From positions 1 to 47,770 of the forward strand of contig JACKAX010000028.1 in assembly GCA_020634875.1 (NCBI GenBank): a stretch of 47,770 nt of DNA, written 5' to 3'. Position numbers and translations under genes: made by a program. The notes under the pieces were generated by a model. The model was not told the origin of the DNA and ran no database searches. It saw only the letters and a list, made by a program, of their open reading frames with translations. This DNA comes from Anaerolineales bacterium. Lineage in GTDB: Bacteria > Chloroflexota > Anaerolineae > Anaerolineales > JABWBV01. Shown piece after piece: positions 32,750 to 41,800 of the stretch (within the stretch, counting starts at the first letter, position 1; every line of letters begins with the position of its first letter).

Positions 32750-32870
32750 GATGGGAGCGTTTGGCTTGGATGATCCGATGTTCGTTCTCGATGCCATGCA
32801 CCGTGTTCTTATTACTGAGTACCAATCCCTATATCGCGTATGCTGCTTCCTGCCCTTTATGTACACATGT

Positions 32871-33386
32871 CTACCCCCTCTTCCACGCAAGTTGCACTTC
32901 CGCCCTTTGGTGCATGGTAGCTTTTTCGGCGGTGAAAGTGGCGGCGATTTCGGCGAGGGATTGACCGGTTTCGGGATGGCGGTAGGTGGGGGCGATTTCA
33001 GCGAGGGGGATGGCGACGAAGGCGCGGGTTAGGATGTCCGGGTCGGGGATGTGGTGATGCCCGAGGGAGAGAATCTGATCGTTGAAGAGGGAAAGGTCGA
33101 GGTCAATCGTCCGGGGGGCGTTGGGGTTTTCGGTGCGGACGCGGTCGAGACGGTGTTCGAGAGGGCGGATGACGCGGGCGTGGAAAGTTTCCGGGGGTTC
33201 GGGGGTTTCCAGCAAGACGGCGGCGTTCAGAAAATTGGGCTGATCCACGCACCCAACGGGGGGCGTTTCCCACACGTTGGAGACAGCTAACACTTTGCCG
33301 AATCCGGTCAGCGCGCGAACGGCGGCGGGGAGATTTTTTTCGGGGAGGATATTGGAGCCGAGAGAGAGATACGCGAGGTTGGGCAT
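32871..33386 (-). CDS. folK: Hydroxymethyldihydropterin pyrophosphokinase
   Basis: A 171-residue HPPK that transfers pyrophosphate from ATP to 6-hydroxymethyl-7,8-dihydropterin in folate synthesis. YLSLGSNILPEKNL at the N-terminus, VSNVWETPPVGCVDQPNFLN, the acidic metal site APRTIDLDLSLF and PDPDILTRAFVAIPLAEIAP are all standard. The ATG at 33386 begins the family-like sequence; the ORF could be read back into the gene before. It starts 4 bp after the stop of the upstream membrane-protein gene, so the two are translationally coupled. The last ~15 residues are extra to the usual end. Confidence 0.95.
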   Translation of the reverse strand: MPNLAYLSLGSNILPEKNLPAAVRALTGFGKVLAVSNVWETPPVGCVDQPNFLNAAVLLETPEPPETFHARVIRPLEHRLDRVRTENPNAPRTIDLDLSLFNDQILSLGHHHIPDPDILTRAFVAIPLAEIAPTYRHPETGQSLAEIAATFTAEKATMHQRAEVQLAWKRG

Positions 33387-33390
33387 GAAC

Positions 33391-33933
33391 TTAGCCGAAG
33401 GTGGGCGGTTTGGCCGCGAAAACGAACCAATAGACATACACCCAGACACCCAGTAAGGTGGTTAACATGTAGGCGATGTAGGCAATCCGCATGTAGGGTT
33501 TGTAGTTGTTGAATTTCAGGGCGGGGATCATTAAGTTGTTCCCACGGAGAACGACAAAGTTGCCAAAAACGAAGGCGAACAGGCCGACTACGGCGTGGGT
33601 AGTTGTGATGACGTAAAAAAGACTTTCACGTGGTCCACCTGAATCGCGGATGACAAAATCGCGATATGGTAGCAACATCAACCAGAAAACTAAAATGATG
33701 TTTAGTACAGCTCCAGCCGTTTGCACCCACCGGTGCTGGCGGAAGAGTTTTTTGGCTTGTGCAAATTGGGGGTCAGTTTTAGTGTATCGCGCTTCGATCG
33801 CCTGGGCGCGTTTTGCCAGGAACGCGCCGAAGGTGAAAGTTAAGCCGATCAGGATACTCAAAACGAGTGTCATGTCTGCGGCAAAATTGGCGTTTGTGCC
33901 TAAAAACCCGGATGCGTGAAGAATTTCGATCAT
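33391..33933 (-). CDS. Small multi-TM membrane protein, DUF420-like
   Basis: A 180-residue membrane protein with four or five helices (about 20-40, 75-92, 108-128 and 150-172). HRWVQTAGAVLNIILVFWLM and TTTHAVVGLFAFVFGNFVVL give conserved-looking His residues inside helices 2 and 3. Such His-bearing four-helix proteins (DUF420 and cytochrome-b561-like groups) may bind heme, and I name DUF420 only as a resemblance. AGAGGT 6 nt before the ATG supports the start. It is the first gene of a two-gene unit with folK, an unusual pairing that gives no functional clue. Confidence 0.65.
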   Translation of the reverse strand: MIEILHASGFLGTNANFAADMTLVLSILIGLTFTFGAFLAKRAQAIEARYTKTDPQFAQAKKLFRQHRWVQTAGAVLNIILVFWLMLLPYRDFVIRDSGGPRESLFYVITTTHAVVGLFAFVFGNFVVLRGNNLMIPALKFNNYKPYMRIAYIAYMLTTLLGVWVYVYWFVFAAKPPTFG

Positions 33934-34063
33934 AGCTACCTCTTAGATAATTAGTTTTTTCGAGCAAGCTGAACGTACTCGATGAGAAAATGCAATTTAT
34001 TTGGGGAGTGGAATCTTTGCCCGAAGATCCCACTCCTTTATATGAAGAAGTGGTTCTCAGGAA

Positions 34064-35086
34064 TTATTGGCGAAGTTGTATGCTGTCCAACAAAAATTGG
34101 TGTATCAATTCGCCGATGTTAAATCCTAAATCCGGGCTGAAGAGGGCTATGCCGTGAGCACTCCCTGGGTAAATTGTAGCGATGTACCGGGTTCCAGTGA
34201 CCGAGTTGCACGCTTCCGGGGAGGGACCATCCCCTTCAGCGGCGACACAGTAAACGACGGCCTGGTGCGGATCGCTCAGCAGGGCGGTCGCGGCGTCTGT
34301 GTAGTTCACACCGATGAAACTACCAGGGGAGATTGCCATTGCGCCTAAACAACCCAGGGAGACCTGTGCCTCGGCGATTTGTGTTTCGTTTAGGGCAAGA
34401 CAGGCATCTACGGCGCCATCTGCGCCAATGCTGGTGCCGATGGTTAGGACGCGATTGGGGTCAGCACCAGGTTGAGTTTTAGCAAAGGCGACTGCACTTT
34501 GGGCGTCCATTAACAAGCCAGCGTCAAGGCTGGCATTGCCCGCACTCGCACCATGACCGCGGAAGTCGAAGGTGAACACGGCAAACGTGATCCCGGTGTC
34601 CAGTCGGGGGAGCCACTCGATACCCGCGGGGGGCTGGCCTGTTTGAAGCCAAAGGGCGATTGTGTCCCACTGGTGTTGGTCACTGCCAAACTGGTGCATG
34701 AGGATGACGACCGGGGATTGATCCCTGAGGGGTGGGTAAAACGTTCCGGCGAGTTGTGTGCCATCCAAGCTGGGGAAAGTTAGGGGGATGGGGGTGGGAA
34801 TGTCGGTGGGGGCAGGGTAGCCGGTGTCGGTGGGTGGGGCAACGGTAGGGGCAGGATAACCAGTATCGGTCGCGGGAACGTTGGTTGGCGCAGGATAACC
34901 TTCTTCGGGCGGGGCGACCGTGGGAGCCTGGGTTTCTTCGGGGGGAGCAATGGTAGGGGGGGGGATTTCTTCGGTAACGGTTTCCCCAACGGGTGGTTCA
35001 GTCGCGGTGGGTTCTGCGGGGCTGGAACAGGATGCAATAACGAAGATCGAGAAGAGGAAAACGATCCAGAGGGTGAGTTTTCGCAT
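34064..35086 (-). CDS. Alpha/beta-hydrolase lipoprotein with YPAPT repeats
   Basis: A 340-residue exported lipoprotein. The signal peptide ends in a lipobox-like IASC (Cys20). A Pro/Thr/Glu-rich stalk (about 21-103) includes three GYPAPT copies spaced exactly 13 residues (63, 76 and 89), i.e. a 39-bp tandem repeat. The hydrolase domain (about 105-338) has VVILMHQFGSDQHQW (oxyanion region), FDFRGHGAS, the elbow GTSIGADGA with nucleophile Ser, and a late SAHGIAL supplying His. It should cleave an ester or peptide-like substrate at the cell surface. GGAG 8 nt before the ATG at 35086 fixes the start; upstream extension is not supported. Confidence 0.85.
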   Translation of the reverse strand: MRKLTLWIVFLFSIFVIASCSSPAEPTATEPPVGETVTEEIPPPTIAPPEETQAPTVAPPEEGYPAPTNVPATDTGYPAPTVAPPTDTGYPAPTDIPTPIPLTFPSLDGTQLAGTFYPPLRDQSPVVILMHQFGSDQHQWDTIALWLQTGQPPAGIEWLPRLDTGITFAVFTFDFRGHGASAGNASLDAGLLMDAQSAVAFAKTQPGADPNRVLTIGTSIGADGAVDACLALNETQIAEAQVSLGCLGAMAISPGSFIGVNYTDAATALLSDPHQAVVYCVAAEGDGPSPEACNSVTGTRYIATIYPGSAHGIALFSPDLGFNIGELIHQFLLDSIQLRQ

Positions 35087-35265
35087 GTGATTTTCTCCAA
35101 GATAGAATGTATGCGCCGGGTTATTATGAAATGAAGAAGGCGCAGATTTTGGTTTTATCACAATTCAGCCCAAATCTGCAATAATCTTGGACATTTGGGG
35201 GAAACCGACCCTGAAAGGTTGGTGTTAAACTTTTTTGGGTCTCCCGTAATTAACGGGATTAGCCT

Positions 35266-35317
35266 GAATTTTGAAGGTGTGCGCGGGGTGTACACCCTGT
35301 ACACACCTTCAAAATTC
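35266..35317. repeat. Large perfect inverted repeat in divergent promoter region
   Basis: Arms GAATTTTGAAGGTGTG (35266-35281) and CACACCTTCAAAATTC (35302-35317) pair perfectly over 16 bp around a 20-bp centre. The centre holds its own palindrome, GGGTGTACACCC (35286-35297). A smaller CCCGT-N5-ACGGG lies at 35243-35257. The gap 35087-35380 lies between the hydrolase lipoprotein (-) and the GH57 gene (+); no gene is seen in it. The repeat could be an operator pair or a mobile-element relic. Confidence 0.75.
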
Positions 35318-35380
35318 GGAGGATTTCCCGCCAAAAATGGAAGAGCCACTTTTTTGTAATTGCCTTTATTTGGAGTCAGG

Positions 35381-36799
35381 ATGTACGCTTTTTGTATTCA
35401 TGGTCATTTTTACCAACCCCCACGCGAAGATCCGCTGACCGGAAAAATTCCACCTGAGGAAGGGGCCAGCCCGTTCCCAAATTGGAATGCACGGATTCAT
35501 GAGGAATGTTACCGGCCCAATGCGGAAGCGGGGAACTATGCCCGGATGAGCTTTAATTTTGGTCCAACGATTTTAACTTGGCTGGAGCGATATGATCCGA
35601 CGACTTATCAACAAATTTTGGCGCAGGATCGGGAGAATGTGATTAGGCATGGCGTGGGGAATGCATTAGCACAGGCGTATCATCACACGATTTTGCCGCT
35701 GGCAAGTTATCGGGATAAGGTGACACAAGTGGCTTGGGGGATTGCTGATTTTGAATATCGTTATGGTCGCAAGCCGCAAGGGATGTGGCTCCCGGAGACA
35801 GCGGTGGATTTAGAAACGTTGAGCGTGCTGGCGGAGCAGGGCATCGAGTTTACGATGCTTGCACCCTGGCAGGCGGAGACAGAGAACCTGGATATTACGC
35901 AACCCTACCGGGTTATGCTTTCTGGTGGGAAGAGTATCATTGTCTTTTTCTATCACCAACATTTGAGTGGGAGTGTGAGTTTTCACCCTGAGATGACGGC
36001 GAATGCGAGCGAGTTTGTTGCAGAGAGTTTGCGGCCCGCGTTTCGGGAGGGGGATCATCCTCAATTGATCATTGTGGCTTCCGATGGGGAGTTGTACGGG
36101 CATCACCAGCGGTTTCGCGAGAAATTCTTGGCGCACGTGTTGGATGGGGCAAGTTCACATGCGGGGTTGACGCCTACTTACCCGGGATTGTGGCTTAAAC
36201 AACGTCGCCTAACTCATACAATTGGAATTCGCGAGGATACTTCTTGGAGTTGCCATCATGGGGTGCGCCGCTGGTATGAGGAGTGCGGTTGTGCCCGTGA
36301 GGGACGGTGGAAGGTGCATCTACGGCGGGGGATGGACCGATTGGCAGAGCGGTTGGATCAGGTTTATTTTCGGCATATAGGTAAATATGTGGTTGATCCC
36401 TGGGGGATGCGCCACCAATACGGGCACGTTTTGACTGGCCAACGCAACGGGGAAGATTTGATTTCCGAACATGCCCGGCGAAGATTACCACAACCCGTGA
36501 CGCGACAAATTTTGACTCTGCTCCGGGCGCAATATGAGCGCCAGCGGATGTACACATCTTGTGGCTGGTTCTTTGAAGACTTTGACCGGATTGAGCCAAA
36601 GAATAACTTGAAGTATGCCGCGCAAGCAGTAGCGCTGACCCAGCAAGCGACCGGGTTGGATTTTTCAGAGAAAGCGATGGGGGATTTCCGCGAGGTGGTT
36701 AGCCCATCGAGTGGGCTACGAGGCGATCAGGTATTTGGAGTACATCTGGCGCAGGTCTTTGGTGTGGAAACCCGCTCCAAATTTCTTGGGGAAAAATGA
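35381..36799 (+). CDS. Glycoside hydrolase family 57 protein
   Basis: A 472-residue protein of the GH57 (beta/alpha)7 class. The opening CIHGHFYQPPREDP is the family's motif 1. GMWLPETAVD near 135 carries the catalytic nucleophile Glu, and ASDGELYGHH near 232 the acid/base Asp. Relatives act on alpha-glucans (amylase, branching or debranching type) in the cytosol. GGAG 7 nt before the ATG at 35381 is chosen over a start seven codons earlier. Its 3' end overlaps the convergent gene by 101 bp. Together with the GH13 protein at 38829 it suggests local glycogen or maltodextrin metabolism. Confidence 0.9.
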   Translation: MYAFCIHGHFYQPPREDPLTGKIPPEEGASPFPNWNARIHEECYRPNAEAGNYARMSFNFGPTILTWLERYDPTTYQQILAQDRENVIRHGVGNALAQAYHHTILPLASYRDKVTQVAWGIADFEYRYGRKPQGMWLPETAVDLETLSVLAEQGIEFTMLAPWQAETENLDITQPYRVMLSGGKSIIVFFYHQHLSGSVSFHPEMTANASEFVAESLRPAFREGDHPQLIIVASDGELYGHHQRFREKFLAHVLDGASSHAGLTPTYPGLWLKQRRLTHTIGIREDTSWSCHHGVRRWYEECGCAREGRWKVHLRRGMDRLAERLDQVYFRHIGKYVVDPWGMRHQYGHVLTGQRNGEDLISEHARRRLPQPVTRQILTLLRAQYERQRMYTSCGWFFEDFDRIEPKNNLKYAAQAVALTQQATGLDFSEKAMGDFREVVSPSSGLRGDQVFGVHLAQVFGVETRSKFLGEK

Positions 36800-37310
36800 T
36801 ACGCTGCGTTTGGGGCAGGTCAGGAACGCCTAGTTCGGTGTTCAGGTCAATGCCGTGCGGGAGATAAGCCAAATAAGCTAACTGGCTACAATAAAAGGCT
36901 TCTTCAGTTTGGGGGTTAAAGTAGTTTGCGTTGTAAGGTTTTCCCACTTGAGCCAGACAGTAAGCGACAATTGCCTCGCGTGTCTGGCTTTTTTTTGCTG
37001 AATTCCAACTTTGGGTGTCCACAGGACTGCTGATACCGATGAAGGTATCCAAAATGGGGCCGCGTTGGGGGACCATTTCCAGCGCATTCCAGGTCGGCCC
37101 GCGAACATCGAAAATGTTTACTCCGCGTGGGCCAGCTTCCACACATCTTCCACCTGGCCCCAAGTAAATGATGATGTGATCGACTTCTCCGGGGACAAAC
37201 ATGCCAATAAAACGCCAAAAATGCCCGGCTATGGGAGTCTCGTCGCCATCAGCTGTACAAATTAAGTCCCCTGGTTGAAGAGAAAGGCCGTGAAGATAAA
37301 AGGTAGACAT
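36699..37310 (-). CDS. Permuted NlpC/P60 (YiiX-like) cysteine hydrolase
   Basis: A 203-residue protein of the circularly permuted NlpC/P60, papain-like fold (YaeF/YiiX group). LQPGDLICTADGDETPIAGH starts the domain. VDHIIIYLGPGG gives His45, and EAFYCSQLAYLAY gives the late Cys141, the permuted order of the catalytic pair. A related role in hydrolysing peptide or lipid-amide bonds is known for the group. There is no signal peptide, so it is probably cytosolic. The C-terminal 33 codons overlap the GH57 gene on the other strand. Only a weak AAAAG precedes the ATG. Confidence 0.75.
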   Translation of the reverse strand: MSTFYLHGLSLQPGDLICTADGDETPIAGHFWRFIGMFVPGEVDHIIIYLGPGGRCVEAGPRGVNIFDVRGPTWNALEMVPQRGPILDTFIGISSPVDTQSWNSAKKSQTREAIVAYCLAQVGKPYNANYFNPQTEEAFYCSQLAYLAYLPHGIDLNTELGVPDLPQTQRIIFPQEIWSGFPHQRPAPDVLQIPDRLVAHSMG

Positions 37311-37411
37311 ATCTTTTGGGACACAAATTTTTTTGGGAGTTTCCTCTATAAGCCTGAACTATTACTCAGATGCTAGAAATATTACGACAGGGAAGGGGGA
37401 GAGTTGTATAT

Positions 37412-38806
37412 TTAGGGGGTGGCCTTCGAAATGTTCTTGCGTAACGCAACATTTTTGATGATCTCGCGTGCTACACGTTGCCCACTTTCAACCGCACCTT
37501 CCATGTAACCCTGGTGGGAGGCAACATGTTCCCCAGCAAAATACATATTTCCCACCGGACGCCGGAGCAAATCCCAATACGCTAACACTTCCCCTGGTCC
37601 AAAGGCAGCATACGACCCTAACGTATAAGCTTCATTACGCCAGGCAAGCGTTTGGGCAGTGACCACGTATTGTGCCGAACCTGGACAAATTTGTTCGACC
37701 TGAGCGATAGCGGTTTGAATCCGCTCTTCATCGCTCATTTGAGAAAAAGCCAGACCTGCATTTGCCCCGGTGTACACCGTCACAATATCGTGCCGACCTT
37801 GCTGGCGCAACGTAGGATGCCAGGTACAGGTAATTGGCAGGTCTGTTAAAACGTACGATTCCCAACCCAGTTCAATTAACCGACGGCTATACTGGATTAC
37901 CACTTTTGTAACAGCGCCGTAGCTCAAGCCTTTCAGCGTAGCCTGGTAATTAGGTGGCAGTGGTGGGTCAAAAGAAATAGCTTTTAGCGGCCCAAAGGGT
38001 AAAGCTAAAACGACAAAGTGCGCTTGGACGAATTTGGAAGTGCCTGTCGGGGTTTGGTAGGTCACTTCGAGCAGGTCTCCCTCACACCGGACCTGGGAGA
38101 TTGGGCTGTTCAACCGGACATCGGGGAGGACACGGGCCATTGCCGTCGGTAGTTGATCGTTGCCGCCTTTGATACGAAACGCATTGCGTGGGGCAAAGGG
38201 ATCTTCATAGTAGTAACGTCCCCATCGGGCCAGGTCAAGCAAACTTAACTGTTCGGGTTCAACGGTATATTCTGACCGGACGCGCGCCGTGAATGCTTTT
38301 TTCGCCAGGGGGTGAACTTCTAGCGTATTCAACCAGTCTCTAATGGATTGTTTGTCAAGAATATGAGCTTTGGGAGACGTTTGCGGATAGTGCGGATCGC
38401 GGATTAACTTACCTAAGTCTGCCAGAGCGATCCAAATTTTATCTTCTTCTTCAGAGAGATTTGTACCCCATAAAGACTGATCATACGCCCAGCCAGTCTT
38501 CCCCTCCAGCGACAAATATGCCCCCCAATCGCCCATGCCCCCTAGCGGTTCGAGTTTGAGCCGGAATTCTTCCACCAGTTCAATCATTCGATGATGGAAA
38601 TCTTCGATAAATTCTCCCCCCCCTTCAGCGATCTGGCCCTCACGAAAACCCTCTCGCAGAGTGACCACCCGCCCGCCCACGCGGTCTCGCGCTTCGAGCA
38701 CGGTCGTTCGAAACCCGGCACGATGCAACTCCAACGCGGCAGATAGGCCCGCTAAACCAGCTCCAATGATCGTAACTTGCTTATGAGAGTAAGAACTATT
38801 CAGCAT
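37412..38806 (-). CDS. Flavin monoamine oxidase-family protein
   Basis: A 464-residue FAD amine oxidase. The Rossmann motif VTIIGAGLAGLSAALELHRA (11-30) leads to VLEARDRVGGRVVTL. RIKGGNDQLPTAMARVL is the usual GG-motif region after the middle, and MYFAGEHVASHQGYMEGAVE near the end binds the flavin and shapes the active site. It would oxidise an amine or amino acid using oxygen; no signal peptide is present. It starts 22 bp after the GH13 gene's stop on the same strand. A TACAGT box ends only 4 nt before the ATG, so it may also have its own start. The substrate is unknown. Confidence 0.9.
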   Translation of the reverse strand: MLNSSYSHKQVTIIGAGLAGLSAALELHRAGFRTTVLEARDRVGGRVVTLREGFREGQIAEGGGEFIEDFHHRMIELVEEFRLKLEPLGGMGDWGAYLSLEGKTGWAYDQSLWGTNLSEEEDKIWIALADLGKLIRDPHYPQTSPKAHILDKQSIRDWLNTLEVHPLAKKAFTARVRSEYTVEPEQLSLLDLARWGRYYYEDPFAPRNAFRIKGGNDQLPTAMARVLPDVRLNSPISQVRCEGDLLEVTYQTPTGTSKFVQAHFVVLALPFGPLKAISFDPPLPPNYQATLKGLSYGAVTKVVIQYSRRLIELGWESYVLTDLPITCTWHPTLRQQGRHDIVTVYTGANAGLAFSQMSDEERIQTAIAQVEQICPGSAQYVVTAQTLAWRNEAYTLGSYAAFGPGEVLAYWDLLRRPVGNMYFAGEHVASHQGYMEGAVESGQRVAREIIKNVALRKNISKATP

Positions 38807-38828
38807 GAGAACTGTACTGGATTTATCT

Positions 38829-41800
38829 CTATGGTTTCACAGCCTCCAAAAGCGCTTCAACCTGATAACCAGAGACCTCGTCAGCTTCAAGGAGTTCCTC
38901 AACGAGTTTGTACACATCTAAAACCGCCGCAGGAACCTTTGCGGGCTTGAGGGTACAAGTAATTTCAACAACAGAAAGCGTGAACATCCAATGCAAGAGT
39001 TTGGCAAAGGTTTCTTTGTTGTACCATAGCACGCCATTAAAGCGGTTGATGCCAAGGTACTGTTGGATTTCGGCGTCTTTCAGCCAGGTTTGTAGCGTGG
39101 CGTACGCGCGCTCAGATTTCGCTGTCCCGGGCGCGAACCACTGCGCTTGTTGAGCGACTAAAAGTTTGAACAACGGCACCGCGCGCCAACTGGTCTGCTG
39201 GTTGGCCCCGAGATTTTGAATGGTATTCGCAACGATCTTGCCCAATAACCACTCGTCAATCCAACTTCGACTTATTGCGGCAAACTTTATCCCACTCCTT
39301 GTCTCCTTTTCACTTTTTCTCTCCTTCCCATTCCCATGGTTCTCCGGTTCTCTCTCGGCCACCTTTCCCAAGGCGTGTGTCACTGTCCAGGAGAGTGCAA
39401 TAGCCCAGGCTAATTCATCATTTCCGAGGGTTTTATTCAGGACAGCCTGCGCGGCGCGATATTTCTTCGATTTTTCCTGTGGGAACCGGGTGGTTAAGTC
39501 GGATAGTTGCCGAACCGCGTCCAATTTGCCCATCACTTCCGCGGTCAATGCCTCCACATCCCCCGCTCCCTCAGAAATCTCCTTCGCCGCTGCAAATAAC
39601 GCGGTCACCTGTTCCCGAAATTCCACAAACTTCTCCTCTTCACCTTCTCCCCCGCGCCCCATCACCTCGCGGACCATTTCCACACTAACTAACGCACGGT
39701 AGGGTTCTAAAATGTCGCGTAAGAAGATTTCTTTACGGGCTTCTTCGACGCTGGGAACGCCCCGCCCGTGCAGATAATCGGTCAGGGCAGCGTATTCTCC
39801 AGTCAGATCATGGATTTCGCGGAAATCAAGATACACACGATATTCAAACGCACTCAGTTCAAAATATAGCCCTTTTTCGTGAATTTCTTTGCTGTTACGG
39901 AGGTATTCCTGTCCAGTAATATGTTCGCGATAAATCACAAAATGATCAGCGGCGTTAGTTATGCCCAAACCTTCGGCCAATTGCCGTTGTTCAAGCCGTT
40001 TCTCCTCCCCGCCTGGTTTGACGGCATACGAGGCAGACGTTTTAATCCAACCCTTTGCCTCCCCCCATTTGTTGTGGAACAGCACCAACGAACCTTCGTC
40101 CGCTTCCCGGTTCGAGTAGACAAACACATCCTCGTTTACTGCTCCGCCTTCGGCATAGAAATCATACAACAGGAAGTTTTCCACACCTGCGAACAGGTGG
40201 CGACGATGGAGCAGGGGGAAGATTTCATGCTCGTGCCGGGCGATCAGGTTGCCATCAACGGTTTCGTTGTAATACGCTTGTTTGTATTCCATCCCATATT
40301 TTTCTTCCAACCCTTCCACCTGCCCATGCCCATACATTGGGAGGCCGGGCATGGTAGACATCAGCACGCAAATCCCAAAATATTTTCCTCCCTTGCCAAA
40401 CTGCCGTACAGCAGTCTCCTCGTCGGGGTTGTTCATGAAGTTAACGTAGCGGCGCAAAATTTCAGGATCGAACTCGATGGTGTTCTTGATCACCGAGCGG
40501 TATTCAGCGTTTTTCTCGTCTCGGAGCATGTTCATAAAGGCGGAGTTGTACACCCGGTGCATCCCCAAAGTGCGGACAAAGTATCCTTCCATAAGCCAGA
40601 AAGCTTCTGCAAGTAGCAGGGTTTCTGGAACTTCAACCGCGACCCGGTCCACGACTTCGCGCCAGAATTCGATGGGGATGGCGGCGTCGAACTCCTCGCG
40701 AGTGCGCCCCAACCCCGCGCGGCTAGGGACCGCGCCCCCGGTGCCTGGTTCGGGGTACCACAGGCGCGCGATATGCTTTTTCGCCAGGGTCATGGCCGCG
40801 TCAAAACGGATCACGCTAAATTTTCGCGCCACGTCGAGGATTTTTTGGATAACTGCTTCCCGCACCACCGGGTTGAGGTAGTTGAGTTGTGCGGTATCGT
40901 TCCAGGGCATGGAAGTGCCATCGTTACCATGATAAATGTAATCTACACGCCCGGTGTTGTATTCTTCGCGTTTGAAGACAACGGCGGCATCGCTTCGGGT
41001 AAAGTAGTGGTCCTCGAGGAAGATGCCGAGACTGGGGTCGTCGGAGAGGTTAGGTCCATTGAAGGTGTAATTCGGATACGGGGAAACGGGAAGGCTGACA
41101 AACCAGTCTGGGTGGTCGTGAACCCATTTGGAGACGATACCTGTATGGTTGGGCACCATGTCCGCGGCCAGACGGATACTGCGGGCGCGGGCGCGTTCGT
41201 TGAGTTTTGTGTAGGCGTCATCCCCCCCTAGTTCCTCGGCGATAACGTAATCGTATAGAGAGTAGGCGGAGGCGAGCGCTTCCGGGTTGCCGGTGAGTTG
41301 TTTGATGCGTTGGGAAGCCGGGCTGCGTTCCCAAATACCGATTAGCCATAAGCCTGTGAAGCCCCACCGCCCTAGGGCATCAAGTTCTTCGTCGGGGATG
41401 TCGTCAAGGCGGGTGATGGTGCGCCCATAGCGGCGGGAAAGCTGATCGAGCCAGACATAAGCGTTTTTGGCGATCATGACGAGGTGGGGCATCCATGCAA
41501 GATCGGGGCTGAATTGTTCAGGCTCGGCTTGCATGGCAGGGGCATTGAAACTTGGAATCAATGCGGGGCCAGGCCCGTGGAAGACCGCTTTCGTTTCTTC
41601 GCGGATCAGGTCGAGACTGCTCAACACGCGAAAGTTCAAGCGTCCTTCCTGTACAACGGTCCAACGCCCGCGGAGGAAGTTGAGTTGTTCGGTGAGCGAG
41701 TAGGGATGGGCAAGGAAGGGGGTGCGAAGATAGTCGAGTAGGGATTGTTTGTGGGAAGTGGATGTGGTGGGGGATTCGCCCGCGGGGGTGAGACCCGGTT

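Noticed and set aside
32758..33032. Plus-strand ORF over the folK end
   Set aside because: FolK on the minus strand is unambiguous; this ORF is antisense and starts just after a terminator.
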